A stretch of 25,128 nt of DNA from Apostichopus leukothele. Taxonomy: Eukaryota > Echinodermata > Holothuroidea > Aspidochirotida > Stichopodidae. The DNA lies in assembly GCA_010014835.2 (NCBI GenBank), contig JAAAKB020000023.1:265601-290728 (forward strand). The letters are read 5' to 3'. Numbering within the stretch: the first letter of the stretch is position 1; every line of letters starts with the position of its first letter. The notes under the pieces are model-generated. The model was not told the origin of the DNA, did no database searches, and saw only the letters and a program-made list of their open reading frames with translations. The position numbers were made by a program, and so were the translations under genes. Below, piece by piece: positions 1-9,046 of the stretch.

Positions 1-621
1 ACGTGATTTTCGAGTGGATTTTCTTCCTTCGGACTTTGTCCCTTTTTGGTATTAACTGAGGATTCGGAAGTTTTTTTCCCCTAGATTATTAAGGAGCTTA
101 CAGCCTTTCAACAGCCTGAAAAGGATCCTTAATTCCTTATCTTGTTGAAGTGAGGGCTTTTGGGGACTTTTTGGTTCAGAGCAAGACAAAAAAGAGTTTG
201 GAATATTTAAGAGTAGAGCATGAAGATAGGAAAGAAGGAACTTATGACAGAATATTTGGGACAGATAATTATGAAAAGGTGTTCATATTAACAGTTTTAT
301 AGTTTAAATAATGTATTATCTCGAAACCGCCACGGCACCTGCTATAAAGTGATCCTTTGTTAACTTCAGTTTACTGTAGTTAATAATGCGATTGAAAATT
401 GCAAACCTTTCCAGCTGAGCGGAAAGTGCATTCACCATAAAGTACAGCCTACTGTTGGAGTCAATGTCAGCATGTCAAGTAGCTAAAAGGAATGAATAAT
501 TTAAATGGTGAGCAAAACGTTTGAACAGAACTACTCTTGCCTTGCCAAGGCTTTCTCTGTCAGAATTGATTATTGGCCTGTTGAGTTGTTGGACCGTGAT
601 AGATGTATTTTGGAGTGGTAA

Positions 622-650
622 GGGGGGGGGGGGCGGGAGGAAGGGGGAGG
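622..650 (+). repeat. G-rich tract with quadruplex potential
   Basis: A run of twelve G (622-633) is followed, after a single C, by GGG and then GGGGG within 15 nt. Enough G runs are present for a four-stranded fold. Length variation is likely. Confidence 0.8.
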
Positions 651-787
651 TTCAATCATATTTAGATGAAAGATATAAAGTTCAGACTATGTAGCAAATA
701 TTTAAGTGACACTAATGATGCCAGTTTGTGAGCTCTTGCCATTGTGACCTTGCTCCTCATGACTGTAATTAGAAAGTTAGTCCCAAG

Positions 788-805
788 CCCCCCTCCCCCC
801 CCCCC
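788..805 (+). repeat. C homopolymer tract (6+11 C)
   Basis: Six C, one T, then eleven C. Confidence 0.85.
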
Positions 806-1204
806 AAGAAAAGAAGATTATATAGTTATGGCTAAAAAATTCTGTCACCTACAGGTGTATCATTTGTGGGTGGCAACATTTTGACTTGAGCCAGAGATAA
901 TTTACCCTAATCATTGCATTTGTACTGTATAATACTTGAGTTATATTTGTCTATAAAAAGAGTTTTTTTCTGTTATGAGGGTTGTAAGGTATTTATCATT
1001 TCTGTAATGAAAATGTGGAGCTGCTATTCCAAACTTATCTAGTAATGTAACTCTAGCAAAAAATAACCCTAACCAGCAAAAAAAATGAAAAAAATAAGAA
1101 AGAAGGTGAATGCTTCTGGCTGTTCGGACTTTGAGGGAGAGGGGAGGGGGTTGGGGTTACCACAGCTGTCAAGTAGCTATACTACTTAATAATGGTATCT
1201 ATAG

Positions 1205-1290
1205 CCTTCCCTTTCCTCTCTTCACCTCCCTCTCATCCTCCCCCCGCCTCCCACTCTCTCCCTCTCTCTTCCCATCCTCCCATCCCCTTA
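1205..1290 (+). repeat. polypyrimidine tract
   Basis: About 85 nt, nearly all C and T on the plus strand with few purine interruptions. It includes CTCTCTCC-type and CCCATCC-type subrepeats. Such tracts can adopt triplex DNA. Confidence 0.75.
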
Positions 1291-1417
1291 CCCATCACAT
1301 GGTGTGAATGTATTCCGTTTCCTCAATAGCTACTGAATGGGAATGTGGCTCGACCTCATACAGAGTTCTATATCCTTCGTAAGGACTAATCAGGAGTAAC
1401 AGTAACATCCCCATCCA

Positions 1418-1429
1418 CCCCCCCCCCCC
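1418..1429 (+). repeat. C homopolymer (12)
   Basis: Uninterrupted run of twelve C. Confidence 0.85.
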
Positions 1430-1790
1430 ACTTCTACCCGCTCTAACATCATTTGCAATTTGTGCATTTATATCCTTGGCAATCCACTGATATTTCTATG
1501 TTGGAGACCAGATTAAACAGCAGCTGACATGCTAGTAGTACTGCTGTTGAAACCATTGTGTGAATCTGAATGCAAGCCTTTACACACAGGAAATAAACAG
1601 CATTCAGTCAATAATAAATAGGTAACATCAGATTGAAAATGAGGTGATCAAAGTTTTTAGGTTGCATTTGCCTTCTACCCCTTTGCTTTCATTATTTCCA
1701 AACTTCATTACGTAATTTAAAATGTTTTGGTTAGGTAATTTTAATGTCGATGTCTGACCAGATGACCAACGATGACCGCATGAGAAGTTA

Positions 1791-1817
1791 TTTAAGAAGC
1801 GCTCGCAAGCGCTTAAA
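1791..1817. repeat. hairpin with 10-bp stem and 3-nt bulge
   Basis: The left arm is TTTAA + GCGCT with GAA bulged between. The loop is CGCA and the right arm is AGCGCTTAAA. It is the most GC-dense inverted repeat in the first 5 kb. Confidence 0.6.
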
Positions 1818-2275
1818 AAATCGTTCTACCCGTCGATTCATTTTGAGTGTCCAACAGGGGCTCTGAATGTGTAGCTCGACATGATTGTGAGCATTTCAAG
1901 GATTTGCAAGTCCTATCACCAAACAAAAAGTTCAAAATATCCTTAAAAAAAAATTTCCTGAGCAAATAGCTAGCAGGATTTATAAGGGAGTGTTGGGTGA
2001 ATGCAGGGCTACCAGTAGCAGATTATATGCACTGAAAAAAAAAAAAGAGGGAGAAAAAAAGGAGTCCCTACTTTGCCTCTTTGATCGAGTAAAATCTGCC
2101 CATTGAACTAAAAAATCTTCTGTGAGAAATGAAAAGAGAGATTTTGTAAAGCGCAGTGTCTACAATAAAGAGAATGCCCGAGGCTTAACCCTCCATATCT
2201 TGAGAAAGAATACAATACAGCCCTTTGAAGAGGATTACAGGCAATGTTGAAAGGTCGTCCCATTGGTGGAGACCC

Positions 2276-2287
2276 GGTCACGTGACC
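2276..2287. promoter_or_regulatory. perfect palindromic E-box / CLEAR-type site (GGTCACGTGACC)
   Basis: This is a 12-bp perfect palindrome whose central ten bases, GTCACGTGAC, equal the CLEAR consensus bound by TFEB/TFE3/MITF-class bHLH-Zip factors. USF or MYC/MAX could bind it too. It lies far from the coding exon, and whether a promoter is nearby is not shown. The sequence match is certain; the function is inference. Confidence 0.4.
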
Positions 2288-2765
2288 CAAAGATGTTGAA
2301 AGCTATAAGAGGATTAGAAACTCCAATCCCACCTGCCCTTCTGTTGGGAGGAATTCTTCTTGTGTTTCACAGGGGAAAATCCGTTGAAGGGTGTCCTGGT
2401 GAATGCATCTTCTACATGAGCTGCTGGATAGTGGAAAGAAGGTTTTACTGTAAAGAACACATTCAGGGGGTATGAAAGGAAAATGCGAATAGCTTTGAAT
2501 GGCATCTGTGTCTCGTAGATGTTGCACTGTCAAAAAATCGTATCAACTGGTTAAGCTAGTTGTCACTCTCTCTACCTCTCGCTCTTTATACACATGCTAT
2601 TAAAGAGCAGCTATGGTCATCGTAATTTTAGCGATATCTAGTTTAGTTTTTTCGACTCTTTTATTTTACTGCTAAGTTAAAAAAAAATGTTTATCTTCAG
2701 ATATTTATGGTTCTAGCTTACTGTCATAAAATTTAAACACAAAAACTTTCTCATCATCTGTTTCC

Positions 2766-2811
2766 AAAAAAAAAAGAAAAAGAAAAAGAAAAAGAAAAAG
2801 AAAAAGAAAAG
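2766..2811 (+). repeat. (AAAAAG)n microsatellite
   Basis: An A run leads into about five perfect GAAAAA units and a shortened last unit. Confidence 0.9.
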
Positions 2812-4330
2812 AATATAATATGGATTTGTGGAATTTGACAAGTTTACATGACATAGTTAAAGTCTGTAAGTCCTCAGTAAAGTAGGTAGAATCAATTTGA
2901 AAAACTTTACAGGGTTTCAGGGAATGAATTAACTGTATACCATTGACCTGCATCTACTTTTATGATATGCATTATAAAGAAGTCAAATTTGGATGGTCTA
3001 TTAAGTTTAATTATCCCCCACTGAAGTAAGATCGAAAGAGTTCAGAGAGGATATATATTATAAGAATAAATTAAACCAGCTGGGTATCGCAGTACTACCC
3101 TGTATGTTATTAATGTCACCAGCCAAGCAGACTAGATTTAAACTGAGATGTGTTTGGTTGCTATGCATGGTACTGTAGACCCCAGCAAAGTAAGTAGGAC
3201 TTTTAAGGCTAGCTGGGTGCACTTGGTACATAATTCTATCTGAAGAAAAGCTTACTTTAGGTTCTTAAAACCTGCTGTTTTCCATTAAATTTTTATATTC
3301 TATTCAGTTTGATACTTAAAGGGTTAACTTTAGCCAGAATTTTTGTTTTGATATGTTATAACTCAGTAAAAAACTTGTTCTTTTTGACTTTTTATGAACA
3401 ACAGATCACACTTGGGTGACATGATTCAACACCATTTGTTCTTGTGAAATTTGTAATGAAGTGTAAAGGTGGTATCTCAGGTAAAATAAGCCTTTTTGTT
3501 TACCTATTGAATTTTGTGTTGCATCTTATGGGCTGACCTGGTGGTCTGTCTTGTGTTAGACTAAGTAGTTCAGTCACTTACATTGCTGAGCCTCAACTGA
3601 TTAAAGGGTCATTTCTCAAAAATTGAAAATGGTATAGACTATATGCCTGGACATATAACAACAACTTCTCAAACATGATTTTTTGCCTAAAGTCATGCAT
3701 CCTTTAAATCCAATAACAATTTTAGGATTCACCAACTCATGGTAACCTACATAAGTTGGGAAATTGTAAAGCAGCAGGTTATTGGTAGTGACTTGCCAAG
3801 TTTCTCTTCAAATAAAATAAAGCTCAGGTAGCAAAATATTATAGATTTCCAGTTTGCTTTCTGCACGTTGATGAAAACTAAGTTACGAAAAAAAAATTCA
3901 GTGAAGAAATGTTGAGAATGGAATAAATTAAAAAAATTTAAAAAAACATCTTGGCTTCTTAAATCTTCCTTTTGTGAGAGAATTAGTTCACATCTGATTC
4001 AATTGATTTAATTGACCTTTGACCTCAATTGAACACCTGACGTCACTTGAAAATTTCTGAAAAGTTAAGTTTCCCATTATAATGCCTGCCAGTATGAAAA
4101 GCTTCGGACTCCATCAATCATTGTGATCTAGGGTGGTTTTTGTGTGTCCTTGATGTAGCTTTATTTGGACCAGTGCCAGAAATTATACCTTTCTAGTACT
4201 TGATGGGAGTTCACAGGTAAGCCTCTCCTATTACAGAAACCACATTTTATGAGAAATGGAAGCAAAAAAAAAATCCATAATGGACTAGGCTGGCCTCACT
4301 AGATTCTTTGACATGAGCAGTGTGGACACG

Positions 4331-4372
4331 AAATAAAAAAAAAAAAATAAAAAAAAAATAATAATAAAAAAA
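4331..4372 (+). repeat. A-rich low-complexity run
   Basis: Runs of A broken by single T residues, ending in an AAT/AATAAT stretch. Confidence 0.85.
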
Positions 4373-4508
4373 CTTGCTTTTCTTCAGTTTCTTGAATACA
4401 TTTGGCAGAATTTTTTTATAGTAAATGTGTTACTGTTAATTGTTCCCACATACAGAATAAAGTCATTATTTTTAATGTTTTCTTTGTTTTCCTTTTTCCC
4501 TTGCGCAG

Positions 4509-4559
4509 ATACCCGAAAGAAATCTTACTAATTGTGAAAATAATTTAAATTGTTCTTCG
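4509..4559 (+). other. candidate short internal exon (51 nt), probably 5'UTR of ANKRD50
   Basis: A pyrimidine-rich run ending CCCTTGCGCAG (AG at 4507-4508) precedes a 51-nt stretch. A consensus donor, TCG|GTAAGT with GT at 4560-4561, follows it. Both splice signals are close to the animal consensus and sit at exon spacing. The stretch has no ATG. One of its three frames is open across all 17 codons, but the in-frame stop ahead of the ANKRD50 start makes a coding join to that gene unlikely. It could belong to a 5'UTR, to an alternative transcript, or be a cryptic exon. Confidence 0.45.
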
Positions 4560-5180
4560 GTAAGTACAGCACTTCTCTGTTTTAATAAATGCATTTTGTG
4601 ATGAATCGAACATTTCTTCGACCAAAGTGCAACACATTGGGTGAACGTACATACTACAATAATGTCAAATAATGGTCACCCATGTCCTTATTTTATAAAG
4701 CATTTTATTGCCACAGAAGAATTAGTTATACCCAAAAGGAGATATTTGAATTTTGATTTTAATAAGAGCCTCTAAAGAAGGTAATTTTGAAAACTTTAGG
4801 CAGATTTTAGTGTGCTAAAAAATTTGGTGCCAATACTGACCTTTAAGACTTAGGTTGCAAAGTATCAACACTTGAAAGAGTTTTTGCATGTTTTGCAGAA
4901 GTATTTTTTTTTGTGGTGGAAGTTTTGATAACATGTACGCACCACAATACAGAGTTGCAAATTGATGTTGGTCATATGACCACTGCCCTCCTCCCTCCAT
5001 TCCCCTTGGCTGCACCAATTGAAATGAATTCCTTGTTTTAAAGCTTGAAATTGTTTGAATTCTGTTACTTTATTCCATCATTTAATGTACTTTGTACACT
5101 GAATCCAGTCATAAATTTCAAACTTCTTAAATCCTGTATACCTTTTCAAGAAAAGGCTGAAAAACTTACCTTTTCTACAC

Positions 5181-5340
5181 AATGTTATGTTTTGTTCTAT
5201 TGTGTTATGTTATGTTCTATTGTGTTATGTTATGTTCTATTATGTTATGTTATGTTCTATTATGTTATGTTATGTTCTATTATGTTATGTTATGTTCTAT
5301 TGTGTTATGTTATGTTCTATTATGTTATGTCATGTTATGC
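5181..5340 (+). repeat. 20-bp minisatellite, about 8 copies
   Basis: The unit is TGTGTTATGTTATGTTCTAT, or the same with TATG at its start. Six internal units (5201-5320) keep an exact 20-nt register. The first and last units are degenerate. The two unit variants occur in the order G,G,A,A,A,G,A across 5201-5340. Apparent 70-114 codon frames across it simply reflect a repeat without stop codons. Confidence 0.95.
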
Positions 5341-6121
5341 AAGTCTCACATACACAGGTGAGGAAACAAGTACAAAATGTATGTCTTGATTGGAACACAC
5401 AAAATTGAACTACACTTAGTTGGGCCTTTGGTAGACAACGCCAAAAGACTCACATTTAAATTGATGATTCACTGAAAGACAAATGTCTGTATGCTTTTGG
5501 CAGGCATGTGCATGCTGCTATGGTCTACAAACCATTTAACAGCTTCAAAACAATTTGTTTTAAATATCAGCAAGATATCCTTAGGATAACTGTAGCCTAT
5601 ATATAGGATGGCCCTGTAATGCAGCAGTAATCATGGCATGTATCATATATTTCAACTTGTGACACACCTCCTCGGGCTGGCAGCGTCTCACCCTGTGTGA
5701 GTTCATCCATTAATCTGTTACACCTGGGTAATGTCAGTTGATGCTTTGCCATTGTCTCTGGCAAGCCAGGTCCTGATCCCCTGGCGAAAGAATTCTTGTT
5801 GCAAAGTGATATCAAAGATTCAGTGAACTTGAGGGATATATAGGCACCTAGGTAAATCAGATGGGGAAAAAAATTGAGTGTTCATTAAAAAATTCCTTGA
5901 AGTCCTGAGCACTGCTCATATAGGCCGTCACACAAGTGTCCATGATCTGTGAACCATATATCTATGCTATGCATAGTGCGGTTGGTGAGAAAAATTGTTT
6001 GAATTTGGAAGATGGTTACTTGATGCTAGTTTTGAATTTTTGGGCCTCTGTAGACTATTTCAAGCAACTGCCAGATACCGATCCACTTTTAAGATGATGA
6101 AAGCTAAGACCAGCCCTCTCG

Positions 6122-6136
6122 CCCCCCCCCCCCCCC
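6122..6136 (+). repeat. C homopolymer (15)
   Basis: Uninterrupted run of fifteen C. Confidence 0.85.
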
Positions 6137-6703
6137 ACACAGCCCTGACTGGCGACACTGAACCTTAAAAACTGGCAAAATATTGGTCAGTCACACTGCA
6201 AAATTCTAAATCACATTCAAACTGCCCGACTGTCCACTATTTTCCACGTGATGATGGTCAAGTTGACTGGGGTCGTGGTCAGTCTTTCTTGGGATACAGG
6301 CTTTAAGATATCAGTGTGTTTAACCTAAGTGGTTTGTGCTAGATTGTCTAATAAATGACCAACATAATTACATATCCAGGTTTTTATCTACAATCTAGTT
6401 TTAGTCATTCAGTAACATACAGACGGACCCATCTTCATATCCTCATCAAGATGCTAAAGAAAAGTACACTACCAACCTGTGCAGCTAATCTTAAGCCTGA
6501 CATAAAAACTATTAAAAGTCTTTTTTTTTCTGTCAAAGGCAATGTATATTAATATCCTCTTTCTGTGGATACGTTTCATTTTCTGTGTTTTATTTGAAGT
6601 GTCCGCTTGTCCACTTGTTATATATTTTTTTTACAATTTCTTACTTCTGTGTTTCACAGTGATGGAAATAAGACTTGAGCAGATTATGTACGCTACAGTA
6701 GAA

Positions 6704-6713
6704 GGGGGGGGGG
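6704..6713 (+). repeat. G homopolymer (10)
   Basis: Uninterrupted run of ten G. Confidence 0.85.
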
Positions 6714-7312
6714 CGTGCAGGGTCTTTGCACTAACCCCTGTTTAAACAAGTTGAACAGTTATCGACAGGGGGCCAGCTATGTGACTAGTGTATGCCATAT
6801 TAGATTTGCTATGGAAAGAGTGATCTTCGTGACCCTGTTTTAACATCAGTCCCAAATTGACAGTAATATGGTCCCCTGCTAGCTATTTTAGTCTCAAAGA
6901 ACTCCGGTGACAGTTTAAAATAGTTTTATGGGGAAATAGTCGGACCCACAGCTGGCTCTTTACCAGGGGCAAAGAGGATGATGGAGCGACTATATGACCA
7001 GGCATAACTTAAGGATTTATTTCTGGTTGTCCGAACAGCAAATTTGGTTTGTCTGAAATTTTGTAAGACATAATAAAGAATGACCCTGTAGGCTATACTG
7101 TAGGCGACTCAGAGCTGTGTAGGATTAGTGAATAAAAACACCGGGTTTTGACCACTGAGACCTCCCTTCGGGTGGTTGATAGAGGCCTGTTATATTTCAG
7201 AATCTACAGGGTGATGGAGGCTGATACAAATTTATCTTTCTACCTGTTTGGGGATATTTAGGTATAAACTGCGGGACACGACTTCCCAGAGCTGATGTTG
7301 GTTGTCTGACCT

Positions 7313-7376
7313 GCACACCTCTACAATATTCCTTGTACACTTCTATAATATTCCCTGTACACCTCTACAATATCTA
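7313..7376 (+). repeat. short tandem repeat, about 25-bp unit, 2.5 copies
   Basis: Units of the form ACACCTCTACAATATTCCTTGT repeat with small changes, including ACTTCTATAATATTCCCTGT. Confidence 0.75.
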
Positions 7377-7738
7377 CACATATCTATCCTAAAGGCTAGT
7401 GATATAAATACATACTAGAAGCTACATTCTTTGCAGAGAGGGATGGAAATCTTGTTGAGCAAGAGAGTAATGCCAGTCCTTCCAGACTTATACCGTGACC
7501 GTGGTGATAATAATATCCTTTGGTATTTCAAAACCGCTAAATAGTACTTTCAAACTTGGCAGAGTGAGCCTGGCTTTCATCTGCAGAGTATATCTGGTGT
7601 AATTTATAGATCATGCTGCCTGGCTGCAGTAACTATATAGTCATTTGGTGTTCATACAAAACCATGGGACTCAATGGATCTGATATGTAACTTGACACCC
7701 AATTTAAAATTATCATGAAGGTCTTTAGAAGTGAGACC

Positions 7739-7756
7739 TTTTTTTTTTTTTTTTTT
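7739..7756 (+). repeat. T homopolymer (18)
   Basis: Uninterrupted run of eighteen T. No adjoining retroposon body was recognised. Confidence 0.85.
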
Positions 7757-7847
7757 AAATTCCCAGGGCTGTGTTACCATTCCAGGGGACTATGTAGCTT
7801 ATAGAATGATAATCTATAAATGAAGAACATAATTTACAGTATAACAG

Positions 7848-7905
7848 TGAGGGAGGGAAGGAGAGAGGGAGGGACTTGAGGGAGGGAGTGAAGGAGGGAG
7901 GGAAT
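7848..7905 (+). repeat. GGGA-rich purine tract
   Basis: GAGGGAGGGA-type units, interrupted by ACTT and short AGTGAA, all purine otherwise. Confidence 0.85.
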
Positions 7906-7943
7906 AAGTAGGTGTTTTGCGATTTATGGGTGCAAGTTGCCAG

Positions 7944-8301
7944 CAAAGCAAACCCAAATCACAATTTGTCTGTGCGCCTTTTAAAACCCAACATTTACTT
8001 CGCTCCCCTCATACCTGTCTCCCCACAACCTTGGCACTCTCTTTCTACCGTGCCTAGAATGAACTGGTAACCTTTTAAGACTGGGTGCCATGTATGACCG
8101 AACCCCTCCGGTCAAAGCCCTCCCTTCTCATTCTACCATCCAAAGTGCCAGCATCGTACCTTTTTCGTCTGGATTAATTTCTACGTTATTCGTACGGAAC
8201 GGTGACCAAGGATCCTCGTTTTTCTCATCCATTGGGATACCAAATCACAATTTGACAGTGTGGCTTTTATAACGCGAGTTTGCTGTGATTGGTTTGCTTT
8301 G
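7944..8301. mobile_element. possible non-autonomous inverted-repeat element (MITE-like), about 358 bp
   Basis: The left end CAAAGCAAACC..AATCACA (7944-7963) is matched in reverse complement by TGTGATT.GGTTTGCTTTG (8284-8301). GTTGC occurs on both outer sides (7936-7940 and 8302-8306), though three bases separate it from the left arm. Inside, an AAATCACAATTTG block occurs near both ends in the same orientation. The body holds copy A of the dispersed repeat described at 10673 and 15089. There is no protein ORF. A mobile origin is inference; the inverted ends could also be chance near AT-rich DNA. Confidence 0.35.
7994..8055 (+). repeat. dispersed repeat family, copy A core
   Basis: It contains ACCTGTCTCCCCACAACCTT, shared exactly with copy C at 15089. 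Copy B at 10673 is clearly related. The hairpin TGACCG(8 nt)CGGTCA follows about 100 nt after the core start, at 8095-8114. Confidence 0.7.
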
Positions 8302-8674
8302 GTTGCTATGTAGAATAAATATATCTAGGATATATGGATGTCAAGCTTAACCAAAATTTCCAAATTAATTTTGATTGCAAAATTGTTTTTTTCTAAAACA
8401 GATTTCAAGACTTCAGTGGCTCAAATAATTATTTTGGACTCGGTGAACCATTAGCAGTATGTGTTATTATTACCACCGAACAGTGTCTGACAGTGTTTAC
8501 ATTGCATCGAATCGTATAAGGCATGCTTTCAATTCAAGTCGTGTGGTTCATTCCGTCTCAGAAGTTGTGAAATGGTTTCCTATCGTCTTTATGTTACAGT
8601 ACTTAGTTGGCAATACACTCTCCAAAGCTGAGAAGGAAGTGTCGCTCGCAGTTCCGATAATTCTCCAACGTCTG

Positions 8675-8692
8675 AAAAAAAAAAAAAAAAAA
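8675..8692 (+). repeat. A homopolymer (18)
   Basis: Uninterrupted run of eighteen A. Confidence 0.85.
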
Positions 8693-8994
8693 CACCAAAG
8701 ATTTTCTGAAAGTAACCAATTTTGTATGCTCTGGGAGACATTGTAGAGAATTACCCGATGACCTTGCTGTACATGTGTTTTAATGATATTGAGTATTAAT
8801 TATGTCTGCAAGGACATTTCCCTGGTCATAAGTTGTCATGACAATCATGTGATTGCCTCATATATAGTCTTTATATTATTATTGTCACTCATCTCTATGC
8901 GTAGAGTGTTTTCTGTGGAGTAAATCGCAACATGTCAGTCAGTTTTTTCTCACTCTCTAGGTAGTCTTTCGAATTACGACACCAAGCTCGGTTC

Positions 8995-9046
8995 CTTTTT
9001 TGTCTTTTTCTTTTCTTTTCTTTTTTTTCCCCCCTTCTTTTGTCTA
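8995..9046 (+). repeat. T/C-rich low-complexity tract
   Basis: Runs of CTTTT units followed by six C, with a single purine every 15-30 nt. Confidence 0.75.

Larger units (their letters stand above)
1..2275. other. non-coding 5' region with homopolymer G and C tracts
   Basis: No protein gene is supported. It contains a G-rich tract (622-650), C tracts (788-805 and 1418-1429), a long pyrimidine stretch (1205-1290) and a hairpin (1791-1817). A TATAAA at 343-348 lies 24 nt before an Inr-like TCAGTT (365-370). A good donor, ATG|GTGAGC with GT at 508-509, lies further on. These could mark a promoter and first exon, but that is speculative. The stop-free stretch 1891-2103 is within chance for this base composition. 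Confidence 0.5.
2288..4508. other. presumed intron or flank, no gene
   Basis: AT-rich sequence without coding character. It holds an (AAAAAG)n run (2766-2811) and an A-rich run (4331-4372). A second exon-like stretch at 4159-4216 has acceptor TTGATGTAG and donor CACAG|GTAAGC, with one open frame, but its pyrimidine tract is interrupted by purines. Donor-like AAA|GTAAGT occurs at 3190. I see nothing else. Confidence 0.5.
4560..7312. other. presumed intron, no gene
   Basis: AT-rich sequence. The 5181-5340 minisatellite, a 15-nt C run (6122-6136) and a 10-nt G run (6704-6713) are the only structured parts. A donor-like CACAG|GTGAGG occurs just after the minisatellite at 5356-5357 with no clear partner acceptor. 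Reading frames here are short, and the longest is produced by the minisatellite. Confidence 0.5.

Noticed and set aside
1891-2103. Stop-free stretch of 71 codons, Lys-rich, faintly like a DNA-binding helix region
   Set aside because: It has no start codon of useful length and passes through A runs that give Lys. Chance predicts many frames of this size here, and I could not tie it to a transposase family.
2705-2953. 82-codon minus-strand frame with a Phe-Leu run
   Set aside because: The Phe-Leu run is the reverse reading of the (AAAAAG)n microsatellite.
5045-5408. Two overlapping frames encoding Cys/Tyr/Met-rich repeats
   Set aside because: They are produced by the stop-free 20-bp minisatellite; the repeated peptide exists in two frames and has no coding character.
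7740-7757. T run as the reversed tail of a retroposon
   Set aside because: No recognisable body or target-site duplication next to it; simple homopolymers are common here.
8459-8746. 95-codon plus-strand frame
   Set aside because: It runs through an 18-nt A homopolymer and shows no domain; it is best explained as chance.
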